Positions 51,449-60,929 of a stretch of DNA of 64,000 nt are shown one piece after another. The stretch comes from Novispirillum itersonii (GTDB lineage: Bacteria; Pseudomonadota; Alphaproteobacteria; Rhodospirillales; Rhodospirillaceae). Location: contig NZ_JACIIX010000002.1 of the NCBI RefSeq assembly GCF_014205675.1, forward strand, positions 1 through 64,000, written 5' to 3'. Position numbers and translations under genes: made by a program. The notes below the pieces were generated by a model, which worked only from the letters and a program-made list of their open reading frames with translations, was not told the origin of the DNA and made no database searches. How positions within the stretch are numbered: position 1 is the stretch's first letter; every line of letters starts with the position of its first letter.

Positions 51449-52069
51449 ATGACCGAGACCCCCGCCGCCGCAACACTCCGTCCGGGCCTGATGCGCCGCC
51501 TGTATGATGCCACCCTGCGGCTGGCGGAAGGGCGCCATGCGATGCGGGCGCTGGGCGGGATTTCCTTCACCGAGGCCTCGTTCTTCCCGGTTCCGCCGGA
51601 TCCGGTCCTGATTGCCATCGCCCTGTCGACCCCGCACAAGGCGATGCGGGCGGCGCTGTGGTGCACGGTGATGTCGGTGCTGGGGGCCCTGCTGGGGTAC
51701 GCCATCGGATCCGGCCTGTATGAGTGGGTCGGCAAGCCGATCATTGAGCTTTATAAGCTTCAGGGGGCCTTTGACACCTTCCGGGCCGGTTTCTCGGAAT
51801 ACGGGGCGTGGATCATCCTTGCCAAGGGGCTGACACCAATACCGTTCAAGCTGGTGACCATCGCCAGTGGGGTGGCGGAAATGAACCTGCTGGTGTTCAC
51901 GCTGGCCTGTGCCCTGACCCGTGGGCTGCGGTTCTTTGCGGTGGCGTGGCTGTTCAAGACCTTCGGCCCGCAGGCCCGGGCCATCATGGACCGCCACTTT
52001 TACAAGGTGTTCTGGGGCGGTCTGGCGGTGCTGGTCGGCGGGTTTGCCGTGGTGTTCCTGCTGAAGTGA
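51449..52069 (+). CDS. YqaA/DedA-family membrane protein
   Basis: The 206-residue protein has several hydrophobic segments (about 50-70, 75-97, 125-150, 160-180, 185-205) and motifs of the SNARE-associated (DedA/VTT) family: FFPVPPDPVLIAIALS near the start and WIILAKGLTPIPFKLVTIAS, with GxxPIPxK in a re-entrant loop. The family takes part in lipid transport and envelope integrity. The ATG at 51449 has only a weak ribosome-binding site (CCTGATG context), so the start is less sure. It follows meaB by 95 nt. Confidence 0.82.
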   Translation: MTETPAAATLRPGLMRRLYDATLRLAEGRHAMRALGGISFTEASFFPVPPDPVLIAIALSTPHKAMRAALWCTVMSVLGALLGYAIGSGLYEWVGKPIIELYKLQGAFDTFRAGFSEYGAWIILAKGLTPIPFKLVTIASGVAEMNLLVFTLACALTRGLRFFAVAWLFKTFGPQARAIMDRHFYKVFWGGLAVLVGGFAVVFLLK

Positions 52070-52102
52070 TCACTCCGCCATGACCGGTGGCCCGGCGGGG
52101 GC

Positions 52103-52894
52103 TTACGCCTCGGTGTCCACCACATGGGGCTTGATGGCAATCAGCCGCCGCAGGGTGACGCCCCAGGCCACATTGGCAAAGGCGGTGACCGCCAGCTGAA
52201 CCAGCGTCAGGAGGCACTGGGCCAGAGTGGCCCCGATCTGTGCGGCCCCGCCTTCGGCGGCCTTGGGGGCGAAGCCGATGGCAAAGGCCATCAGTACCGA
52301 CAGCAGCGCCATGAACCCCAAGGAAATGCACAGGGCAATTCCGGCCAGCCGCCAGCTTTGCCCCTGACCGTACTGCCAGCCAGCCCGCAGCGGGTGGGGG
52401 TGATCGCAGGCGCAGGCGGCAAGGATAACGAACAACCGCATCCCCAGCAGCAGAATCAGCGGCGAGGCCGCCAGCAGCACCAGACTACTGGCCCCGGTGC
52501 CGGTATTGGCCTGTACGGCGGCGATATGGGTCATGCCCAGCGGCAGGGCCAGCACCGCCAGCATGGACAGAAACACCAGAACCTCCCGTTTGCCGATCCG
52601 GAACGGATCATTCTTCGGGTCCGGGATGCCGCCGGGGCCGAAGGCGCCCAGCCGTACCTGCTGCACCGTGGCCCCCACCCCCAGCCACAGGCTGAGGATG
52701 AAAAAGGCCTGCCGCACAAAGTCGCTGGTTCCGGCGGCCTCGGCCAGTGTCGCCCCCAGCATCATCACCGCGGCAGGCAGGGTGACGGTCACCAGCAGAT
52801 GCCGGTGGGTCTGCATCAGCATCGCCGTTTCGGTCAGCACGGCAAAGACGGGAAGCTTTTCGCCCGGCCGGGGCGGTGGGGACTGCGGCAGCAT
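52103..52894 (-). CDS. Uncharacterised multi-pass membrane protein
   Basis: The 263-residue product is not recognised. It has about five or six hydrophobic segments (about 33-52, 62-80, 105-127, 135-160, 180-205, 220-245), for example VLVFLSMLAVLALPLGMTHI and LVLLAASPLILLLGMRLFVI. A short Pro-rich N-terminus precedes them and the last 20 residues are polar. Cys and His occur in VILAACACDHPHPL. It lies convergent with the YqaA-like gene, 33 nt apart. The ATG at 52894 is the only good start. The function is unknown. Confidence 0.6.
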   Translation of the reverse strand: MLPQSPPPRPGEKLPVFAVLTETAMLMQTHRHLLVTVTLPAAVMMLGATLAEAAGTSDFVRQAFFILSLWLGVGATVQQVRLGAFGPGGIPDPKNDPFRIGKREVLVFLSMLAVLALPLGMTHIAAVQANTGTGASSLVLLAASPLILLLGMRLFVILAACACDHPHPLRAGWQYGQGQSWRLAGIALCISLGFMALLSVLMAFAIGFAPKAAEGGAAQIGATLAQCLLTLVQLAVTAFANVAWGVTLRRLIAIKPHVVDTEA

Positions 52895-53115
52895 GAAAGG
52901 TTCCTGAAAAGATCGGTCCCTTCAGGATAAGGTGCGGTGGCGGTTTCGCAACCCTGTACACCGCCCCGCACGTCATCCCGCACATCATCCCCCACACTAT
53001 AATGAGAGTGATGATCGGGGCTTGACTCAGTCCGGCCCGACGACGACTTTACAGTTTCTGCGGTGCCGGACGGTCGCCGCCCCTATTTTTCCTTCAGACC
53101 AGCAGGCCAAGCGCT

Positions 53116-54654
53116 ATGGAACAGAACCGGGTCATCCTTTTCGACACCACCCTGCGGGATGGCGAACAGTCGCCGGGCGCGTCGATGAACCTGGAGGAAA
53201 AGGTCCGGATCGCCCTGACGCTGGAAGACATGGGCGTGGATGTGATCGAAGCCGGGTTCCCGATCGCCTCCGCCGGGGATTTCGAGGCGGTCAACGCCGT
53301 GGCGAAGGTGGTGAAGAAAAGCCGCATTGCCGGTCTGGCCCGCGCCGTGCGCGCTGACATTGAACGCTGCGCCGAGGCGGTCCGCCCGGCGGAGCTGTCG
53401 CGGATCCACACCTTTATTTCCACCAGCCCGCTGCACATGAAGTATAAGCTCCAGATGGAGCCGGATGCGGTGGTGCAGGCGATCCACGACAGCGTGTCGA
53501 TGGCCCGTAATCTGGTGGAAGACGTCGAATGGTCGGCGGAAGACGGCTCCCGCACCGAGCATGACTTCCTGTGCCGCTGTGTGGAAACCGCGATTGCCGC
53601 CGGGGCCCGCACCATCAACATTCCCGATACCGTCGGCTATGCGGTGCCGGATGAATACGCCGCCCTGATCGCCATGCTGATCAACCGCGTGCCGAACATC
53701 GATCAGGCGATTCTGTCGGTGCACTGTCATAATGACCTCGGGCTGGCGGTGGCCAATTCGCTGGCGGCGGTGCGGGCCGGGGCGCGGCAGATTGAATGCA
53801 CCATCAACGGTCTGGGCGAACGGGCCGGGAATGCGGCGCTGGAAGAAATCGTCATGGCGCTGCGCACCCGCAATGACGCCATGCCGTTCAGCACCGGGAT
53901 CCGCACCGAGGCGATCACCCGTGCCTCCAAGCTGGTGTCCACCGTCACCGGTTTCGTGGTGCAGCCGAACAAGGCGATCGTCGGAGCCAATGCTTTCGCC
54001 CATGAGTCCGGCATCCATCAGGATGGCGTGCTGAAAAACGCGGCCACCTATGAAATCATGACCCCGGAAAGCGTCGGCCTCAGCCGGTCGTCGCTGGTGA
54101 TGGGCAAACACTCCGGCCGTCATGCCTTCCGCGACAAGCTGAAGCAGCTGGGCTATGAGCTGGGCGACAATGCCCTGAACGAAGCGTTCAAGCGCTTCAA
54201 GGATCTCTGTGACAAGAAGAAGGATGTCTTCGACGAAGACATCATCGCGCTGGTCGATGACGAGGCCCGGGCCCATGACCACATCCGCTTCCAGTCGCTG
54301 GAGGTGATCGCCGGATCGAAGGGCCCGCAGAAGGCAACGCTGGAACTGGAGATTGACGGGCAGTCCTGCCGGGCGGAAGAAGCCGGGGATGGCCCGGTCG
54401 ATGCCACCTTCAAGGCGATCCGCGCCCTGTTCCCGCATGAGGCGCGCCTCCAGCTCTATCAGGTGCATGCCGTTACCGGCGGCACCGATGCGCAGGCTGA
54501 GGTGACCGTCCGGCTGGAAGAAAACGGCAAGACGGTGATCGGTCAGGGGGCGGATACCGATACGCTGGTGGCCTCGGCCCGGGCCTATGTGACGGCGCTG
54601 AACAAATTGCTGACCAAGCGCGAAAAGACGGCTCCGGCCCCCGTTTCCGCTTGA
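53116..54654 (+). CDS. leuA: 2-isopropylmalate synthase
   Basis: The 512-residue enzyme has the HMGL-like TIM barrel with RVILFDTTLRDGEQSPGASM (metal-binding Asp, catalytic Arg), LSVHCHNDLGLAVANSLAAV (metal-binding His-x-His) and GERAGNAALEEIVMAL, followed by the linker and the C-terminal LeuA regulatory domain (about 395-505) that binds leucine. It condenses acetyl-CoA with 2-ketoisovalerate, the first leucine-specific step. Leucine feedback is expected from the domain. No leader peptide rich in Leu codons was seen in 52895-53115. Confidence 0.96.
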   Translation: MEQNRVILFDTTLRDGEQSPGASMNLEEKVRIALTLEDMGVDVIEAGFPIASAGDFEAVNAVAKVVKKSRIAGLARAVRADIERCAEAVRPAELSRIHTFISTSPLHMKYKLQMEPDAVVQAIHDSVSMARNLVEDVEWSAEDGSRTEHDFLCRCVETAIAAGARTINIPDTVGYAVPDEYAALIAMLINRVPNIDQAILSVHCHNDLGLAVANSLAAVRAGARQIECTINGLGERAGNAALEEIVMALRTRNDAMPFSTGIRTEAITRASKLVSTVTGFVVQPNKAIVGANAFAHESGIHQDGVLKNAATYEIMTPESVGLSRSSLVMGKHSGRHAFRDKLKQLGYELGDNALNEAFKRFKDLCDKKKDVFDEDIIALVDDEARAHDHIRFQSLEVIAGSKGPQKATLELEIDGQSCRAEEAGDGPVDATFKAIRALFPHEARLQLYQVHAVTGGTDAQAEVTVRLEENGKTVIGQGADTDTLVASARAYVTALNKLLTKREKTAPAPVSA

Positions 54655-54688
54655 GTTTCGCGCTGCACCGGAAGATAACAGCAACGGT

Positions 54689-54721
54689 GGCCGGTCCGGG
54701 TTTTGTGTCCCCGGGCCGGCC
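54689..54721 (+). other. Stable hairpin after leuA, without T-run
   Basis: A 12-bp stem with one G.T pair (GGCCGGTCCGGG with CCCGGGCCGGCC) encloses a 9-nt loop 34 nt after leuA. Lacking a T-run, it may be a processing or Rho-linked site rather than an intrinsic terminator. The rest of 54655-54847 shows no gene. Confidence 0.45.
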
Positions 54722-54841
54722 GCATCCCGCAGGGTTTTGGCGACAGGGGTGACGCCGGACCCGACCGGGGGACAGGATCGCGACCGAACAATGCCGGACG
54801 GAAACCAGCGCCGGCGTACAACGACCCAAGGCTTTTAGTGA

Positions 54842-55888
<1,047 letters not shown>

Positions 55889-55894
55889 GGGGAT

Positions 55895-55968
55895 CCGGCC
55901 GGACGCGGGTCCGGCCGGAGAACCGGCCTTGGGGTGGCCCGGGATCGCTGACAGGCGGATCCCGGGCC
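55895..55968 (+). promoter_or_regulatory. Two strong hairpins between mreB and mreC
   Basis: Hairpin 1 has a perfect 10-bp stem (CCGGCCGGAC with GTCCGGCCGG, 55895-55918). Hairpin 2 has a perfect 11-bp stem (GGCCCGGGATC with GATCCCGGGCC, 55936-55968). Neither has a T-run. They could partly terminate or stabilise the mreB message so that MreB is made in excess over MreC and MreD; this is inference. Confidence 0.55.
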
Positions 55969-56126
55969 GTACCGTTTCGGGGGTGGGGATGGTCCGTCTG
56001 CGGGCGGAGCCTGTTTCCTCTGCCCGGCAGAGACGGTATAGTGTGCAGCGCAGGAGTGGCTGCGGGTCCGGGCAACCAACCGGACCGGCGCAGGCTTCGT
56101 CCACGTTCTTGGGATCTGTGGTTTCC

Positions 56127-57017
56127 GTGAAACAAACGACCCCCAATCCAAACCGCCTCAATCACCTGCGCATGCTGGTGAGCCGGTTCGCCTTCATTGT
56201 GCTGGTGGTGGCCTCGTTCGCCCTGATGCTGATCGGCAAGGCCGACACCATGCTGGTGGAGCGGGTCCGCACCTTTATGTCGGACGCGGTGACTCCGGTG
56301 GCGGGCCTGCTGTCGCAACCGGCCTCGACGGTTTCGGCGGTGATGGACAACATGCGGGAGCTGGCGGCCATCCGCGAGGAAAACAGCCGCCTGCGCGATG
56401 AGAACGCCCGCCTGCTGCGCTGGCAGACCGCCGCCCGCCTGCTGGAGGCGGAAAACGACAGTCTGCGGGGTCTGCTGAACTTTGTTCCCGGTCCGCGCGC
56501 CAGTTTCGTCACCGCCCGTGTGGTGGCCGATACCGGCGGTGCCTTTGCCCATTCCCTGCTGGTGACGGCAGGCGGGCGGGAGCTGGTGGAGAAGGGGCAG
56601 GCCGCTGTTTCCGGCGAAGGGCTGGTTGGCCGGGTGATTGAGGCCGGACACCGCTCTTCCCGCGTGCTGCTGCTCACCGATATCAACAGCCGGATTCCGG
56701 TCTCGGTCGGCAATGCCCGGGCCCGGGCGATTCTGGCCGGGGATAACACCGAACGGCCCCGCCTGCTGTATCTGCGCTCGCAGGTCCGGGTGCAGCCGGG
56801 CGACCGGGTGACCACCTCCGGTGATGCCGGGGCGTTCCCGCCGGGGTTGCCGGTGGGGGTGGTGACATCCGTTGACGATGGCGATGTGCGGGTGGAACCC
56901 TATTTCCAGCGCGATAAGCTGGAATATCTGCGAATCGTCGATTATGGCCTGATGGGCGTGCTGACCGATATCGATCCGGGGGCCTCGCGCCCGTCCGCAT
57001 CCGGTGATCTGCGCTGA
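56127..57017 (+). CDS. mreC: Rod-shape determining protein MreC
   Basis: The 296-residue protein has one transmembrane segment (about 19-36, FIVLVVASFALMLIGKAD), a coiled-coil (LAAIREENSRLRDENARLLR) and the beta-barrel domain with LVGRVIEAGHRSSRVLLLTD and INSRIPVSVG, then QPGDRVTTSGDAGAFPPGLP. It links MreB to the periplasmic synthases. The start is uncertain: GTG at 56127 gives a usual N-terminus; GTG at 56118 has GGGA 4 nt upstream and adds three residues. Confidence 0.92.
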   Translation: MKQTTPNPNRLNHLRMLVSRFAFIVLVVASFALMLIGKADTMLVERVRTFMSDAVTPVAGLLSQPASTVSAVMDNMRELAAIREENSRLRDENARLLRWQTAARLLEAENDSLRGLLNFVPGPRASFVTARVVADTGGAFAHSLLVTAGGRELVEKGQAAVSGEGLVGRVIEAGHRSSRVLLLTDINSRIPVSVGNARARAILAGDNTERPRLLYLRSQVRVQPGDRVTTSGDAGAFPPGLPVGVVTSVDDGDVRVEPYFQRDKLEYLRIVDYGLMGVLTDIDPGASRPSASGDLR

Positions 57018-57057
57018 TAAACCACCCGCGCGGTGGTAAGGGACGAAGGCAAAAGGC

Positions 57058-57573
57058 ATGCAACCGAGTTTCTGGCAACGCATGAACGGGGCATCCCGGC
57101 ATCAGCTGCCGCTGGTGCTGACCCTGATCCTGATGCTGGTGTCGATGGTGCCGACCCGGCTGCCGGATTTTATGAGCATCAGTCCGATGCTGACCGTGAT
57201 CTCGGTCTATTACTGGGCGGTGTACCGCCCGGATCTGATGGGATACGGCAGCGTTTTCCTGATCGGTGTGCTGGAAGACCTGATGGCGGCAACGCCGCTG
57301 GGGGCCGGTCCGGTCTCCCTGCTGGTGACGCAGGGGATTGTCATGTCACAGGCCAAGTTCTTCCGGGGCAAGAGTTTTGCCGTCACGTGGTGGGCGTTCC
57401 TGCTGGTGGCGGCGGCGGCGGCGGTCGCCAAATGGATGGCAGTGGCACTGGTCCAGATCAGTGTGCCGTCCGGGGCGGCGGTGCTGGCGACCTATGGCAT
57501 GACGGTGGCGTTTTATCCGGTGGTGGCGTGGATCATGGCCCGGTTCCAGCTTGCCATTCTGCGGGAGGTGTAA
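57058..57573 (+). CDS. mreD: Rod-shape determining protein MreD
   Basis: The 171-residue integral membrane protein has about five hydrophobic segments (for example LVLTLILMLVSMVPTRLPDF and ISVYYWAVYRPDL). The position between mreC and PBP2 and the segment GVLEDLMAATPLGAGPVSLL identify it as MreD. It is a member of the elongasome membrane core. The ATG at 57058 follows GAAGGCAAAAGGC. PBP2 starts 3 nt after the stop. Confidence 0.93.
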   Translation: MQPSFWQRMNGASRHQLPLVLTLILMLVSMVPTRLPDFMSISPMLTVISVYYWAVYRPDLMGYGSVFLIGVLEDLMAATPLGAGPVSLLVTQGIVMSQAKFFRGKSFAVTWWAFLLVAAAAAVAKWMAVALVQISVPSGAAVLATYGMTVAFYPVVAWIMARFQLAILREV

Positions 57574-57576
57574 GCG

Positions 57577-59481
57577 ATGTCGACGTCTTTGGGGAACTCC
57601 CGCCGCGACGCAGACCTGAGCAAGCTGTTCTCCCGCCGTCTGGTCCTGCTCGGCGGGGCGCAGACCCTGATGCTGTCGTCGCTGGTCGGCCGCATGTATT
57701 ACCTCCAGGTGGTCGAGGCGCAGCGCTATCACACTCTGGCCGAGGAAAACCGGATCAACCTGCGCCTGCTGCCGCCGCCACGCGGCCGGATTGTTGACCG
57801 TTTCGGGGTGCCGCTGGCGATCAATCACCAGAACTTCCGGGTCCTGATCGTGTCGGAGCAGGTGAAGGAACTGGACGCCACCCTCGACCGGCTGGGCAAG
57901 ATCATCACCCTGACCGAAGGTGACCGCCACCGGGTGATGCGCGAACTGAAGCGCAAGCGCCGGTTTGTTCCGGTGCCGGTGCGGGAAAACCTGACGTGGG
58001 AGGAAATGGCGGCGGTGCAGGTCAATGCCCCGGATCTGCCGGGGGTGCAGATTGACGAGGGTCTGGCCCGCATTTATCCGCTGGGGGAAAATACCTCCCA
58101 CATTCTGGGCTATGTGTCTTCGGTGTCAGAGGATGATCTGGCCAACAGCAGTGATCCGCTGTTGCAGCTGCCGGGCTTCCGCATCGGCAAGGCCGGGGTG
58201 GAGCGCCAGTTTGACCGGGTTCTGCGCGGCAAGGGCGGCAATACGCAGGTCGAGGTCAACGCGGTGGGCCGCGTGATCCGCGAACTGTCGCGGGAGGAGG
58301 GGGAATCCGGGGCCGAGCTGGCGCTGTCGATTGACACCCGCCTGCAACAGGTGGCGGCGGATGCCATCGGTGAGGAAAGCGGCACCGTGGTGGTGATGGA
58401 TGTGATGACCGGCGAGGTTCTTGCCATGGCCTCACAGCCTGCCTACGACGCCAATGCGTTCACCCGGGGCCTGACCAGCGAAGAGTGGAAAAATCTGGTC
58501 GGCAACCCGAAGGGGCCGCTGGCGAATAAGCCGATTGCCGGGCAGTACGCGCCGGGGTCAACCTTCAAGATGGTTGTGGCGCTGGCGGCGCTGGAGGCCG
58601 GGGTGATCCGGCCGGAACAGACAGTGTCCTGCCCCGGCCATTACGAGCTTGGCAATGCCAAGTTCCATTGCTGGAAAAAGGGTGGTCACGGCGCGGTTGA
58701 TATGGTCAACGCCCTGAAGCATTCCTGTGACGTGTACTTCTATGAAGTGGCCCGGCGTCTGGGGATTGACCGCATCGCCGACATGGCCCGCCGGTTTGGT
58801 CTGGGTTCGGTGACCGGGGTGGATCTGCCCGGTGAGAAGGGCGGTCTGATCCCGGACCGCACCTGGAAGCGGGCGGTGATGAACGATGTCTGGCATGCCG
58901 GGGAATCGCTGGTGGCCGGGATCGGGCAGGGCTATATCACCGCCACACCGTTGCAGCTGGCGGTGATGACGGCGCGGATTGCCAACGGTGGTCTGGGGGT
59001 CAAGCCGACACTGGTCCGCCAGAGTCACCGCGATCCACGCCTGAATCTGCCGGATCCCAAGCCGCCGAAGGATCTTGGTGTGGTGCGTCAGCATCTCAAC
59101 ATCGTCCAGCAGGGGATGTGGGATGTGGTCAACAGCCCCGGCGGAACGGCCCAGCGGCTGAAATTGCCTGAAGATCTCGGGCAGATGGCCGCGAAGACCG
59201 GGACGGCACAGGTGCGCCGGATTTCCAAGGCGGAACGGGATACCGGGGTGATCAAGAACGAGGATCTGCCGTGGGAGCGCCGCGACCATGCGCTGTTCGT
59301 GTGTTTCGCCCCCTACGATAATCCCCGGTATGCGGTGTCCTGTGTGATTGAGCACGGCGGCGGCGGCTCGGTGGTGGCCGGGCCGATTGCCCGGAAGGTG
59401 ATTGTGGAAACACTGAAGCTGGACCCGGCCCGGCGGGCGCCGGAAACGGCCTCTGCCGTGCGACCGAACAAGGAGGGCTGA
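57577..59481 (+). CDS. mrdA: Penicillin-binding protein 2 (elongasome transpeptidase)
   Basis: The 634-residue class B PBP has an N-terminal membrane anchor (about 24-44, RLVLLGGAQTLMLSSLVGRM), the dimerisation domain with LLPPPRGRIVDRFGVPLAIN, and the transpeptidase domain with S328 in STFK (YAPGSTFKMV), SCD as the second motif (LKHSCDVYFYE) and KTGT at 540-543. It cross-links peptidoglycan during elongation with RodA. The C-terminal tail is short. rodA follows 4 nt later. Confidence 0.97.
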   Translation: MSTSLGNSRRDADLSKLFSRRLVLLGGAQTLMLSSLVGRMYYLQVVEAQRYHTLAEENRINLRLLPPPRGRIVDRFGVPLAINHQNFRVLIVSEQVKELDATLDRLGKIITLTEGDRHRVMRELKRKRRFVPVPVRENLTWEEMAAVQVNAPDLPGVQIDEGLARIYPLGENTSHILGYVSSVSEDDLANSSDPLLQLPGFRIGKAGVERQFDRVLRGKGGNTQVEVNAVGRVIRELSREEGESGAELALSIDTRLQQVAADAIGEESGTVVVMDVMTGEVLAMASQPAYDANAFTRGLTSEEWKNLVGNPKGPLANKPIAGQYAPGSTFKMVVALAALEAGVIRPEQTVSCPGHYELGNAKFHCWKKGGHGAVDMVNALKHSCDVYFYEVARRLGIDRIADMARRFGLGSVTGVDLPGEKGGLIPDRTWKRAVMNDVWHAGESLVAGIGQGYITATPLQLAVMTARIANGGLGVKPTLVRQSHRDPRLNLPDPKPPKDLGVVRQHLNIVQQGMWDVVNSPGGTAQRLKLPEDLGQMAAKTGTAQVRRISKAERDTGVIKNEDLPWERRDHALFVCFAPYDNPRYAVSCVIEHGGGGSVVAGPIARKVIVETLKLDPARRAPETASAVRPNKEG

Positions 59482-59485
59482 GGCG

Positions 59486-60637
59486 ATGGGGTTCCGTTCG
59501 ACGCGGCTGCGCAAGGGCGAGATGACCTTCAGCGAAAAGCTGTGGCATATCAGCTGGACCTTGATTCTGTTGGTTGCTTTGGTGGCGTCGGTTGGCTTTC
59601 TGATGCTGTTCTCAGCAGCGGAAGGCAACCTCTCCCCCTGGGCTGACAAGCAGATGATCCGTTTCGGAATCGGGGTGGTGATCCTGCTGTGTCTGGCGAT
59701 GATCGATATCCGCCACTTCATGCGCTACGCCTACGCCTTCTATACGGTGGCACTGGTGCTGCTGGTGGCGGTGGAGGTAAAGGGCACCATCGGCATGGGG
59801 GCGCAGCGCTGGGTGGATCTCGGGCTGTTTCAGCTCCAGCCGTCGGAGCTGATGAAGATCGCGCTGGTGCTGACGCTGGCCCGCTACTTTCACGGGGCCG
59901 ACGTGGATACGGTGCGGCGGGTCTCGTTCCTGATTCCACCTGCGCTGCTGATTGCCATGCCGGTGGTTCTTGTGCTGAAACAGCCGGACCTTGGCACCGC
60001 AATGATGCTGATGATGGGCGGAGTGGTGCTGTTTCTGGTGGCCGGGGTGCCGCTGTGGATGTTCTTCACCGTTGGGGGCATTGGCCTCGGGGTGGTGCCG
60101 ATCGTCTGGGAAATGCTGCGCGACTATCAGAAGAACCGGGTGCTGACCTTTCTTGACCCTGACCGGGATCCGCTGGGGAGCGGTTACCACATTACCCAGT
60201 CGAAGATCGCGCTGGGATCCGGCGGGGTTTTCGGAAAAGGCTATATGCTCGGCACACAGAGCCACCTCGACTTCCTGCCGGAACATCAGACCGACTTTAT
60301 CTTCACCATGCTGGGGGAAGAGTTCGGGATGGTCGGCGGGGTGACCCTGCTGGGTCTGTATGTGCTGATTCTGGCCTATGGCTTTTACATTTCAGCGCGC
60401 TGCCGCCATCATTTCGGGCGGCTGGTGGCGATCGGGGTGACCACCACCTTCTTCCTCTATGTGTTCATCAACATTGCGATGGTGATGGGGCTGTTGCCGG
60501 TGGTGGGCATTCCGCTGCCGCTGATTTCCTATGGCGGGACGGCGATGATGACGCTGATGATCGGGTTTGGCGTGCTGATGAGCGTCCATGTGCACCGCGA
60601 TGTGCAGATCAGCCGCAGTGGCGGCTTTGATGACTGA
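59486..60637 (+). CDS. rodA: Peptidoglycan polymerase RodA
   Basis: The 383-residue protein is a SEDS glycosyltransferase with about ten membrane segments. It has AQRWVDLGLFQLQPSELMKI and LKQPDLGTAMMLMMGGVVLF in the first half, and the second-half loop FLPEHQTDFIFTMLGEEFGM with the catalytic Asp region, then GIPLPLISYGGTAMMTLMIG. It polymerises glycan strands together with PBP2. The ATG at 59486 follows AGGAGGGCTGAGGCG, overlapping the PBP2 end. Confidence 0.97.
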   Translation: MGFRSTRLRKGEMTFSEKLWHISWTLILLVALVASVGFLMLFSAAEGNLSPWADKQMIRFGIGVVILLCLAMIDIRHFMRYAYAFYTVALVLLVAVEVKGTIGMGAQRWVDLGLFQLQPSELMKIALVLTLARYFHGADVDTVRRVSFLIPPALLIAMPVVLVLKQPDLGTAMMLMMGGVVLFLVAGVPLWMFFTVGGIGLGVVPIVWEMLRDYQKNRVLTFLDPDRDPLGSGYHITQSKIALGSGGVFGKGYMLGTQSHLDFLPEHQTDFIFTMLGEEFGMVGGVTLLGLYVLILAYGFYISARCRHHFGRLVAIGVTTTFFLYVFINIAMVMGLLPVVGIPLPLISYGGTAMMTLMIGFGVLMSVHVHRDVQISRSGGFDD

Positions 60638-60747
60638 GGCTGTTTGCAAGGCCTGCCGATAAAATCGACGGGTCTTGCATTTTTTTCTTGCCAGAGGACG
60701 GCAGACCCCCTATAAACCGCCTCCTCGGCGGCAACGTCGGCGAGTAT

Positions 60748-60823
<76 letters not shown>

Positions 60824-60856
60824 TATTTTGAAGGCTTACCAAGGCCTTCGGTACAG

Positions 60857-60883
60857 GGCCCGGTCACAGCGACCGGGCCTTTT
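60857..60883 (+). terminator. Terminator after tRNA-Lys
   Basis: A perfect 9-bp stem (GGCCCGGTC with GACCGGGCC) and 5-nt loop followed by TTTT. Confidence 0.9.
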
Positions 60884-60929
60884 GCTTTGTCTCCAGGGCT
60901 TTTTTCCCCGGAGTGCCCCGCCTCAGGCC

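Noticed and set aside
52895-53115. Leucine attenuator before leuA
   Set aside because: No short frame with a run of Leu codons followed by alternative hairpins could be found.
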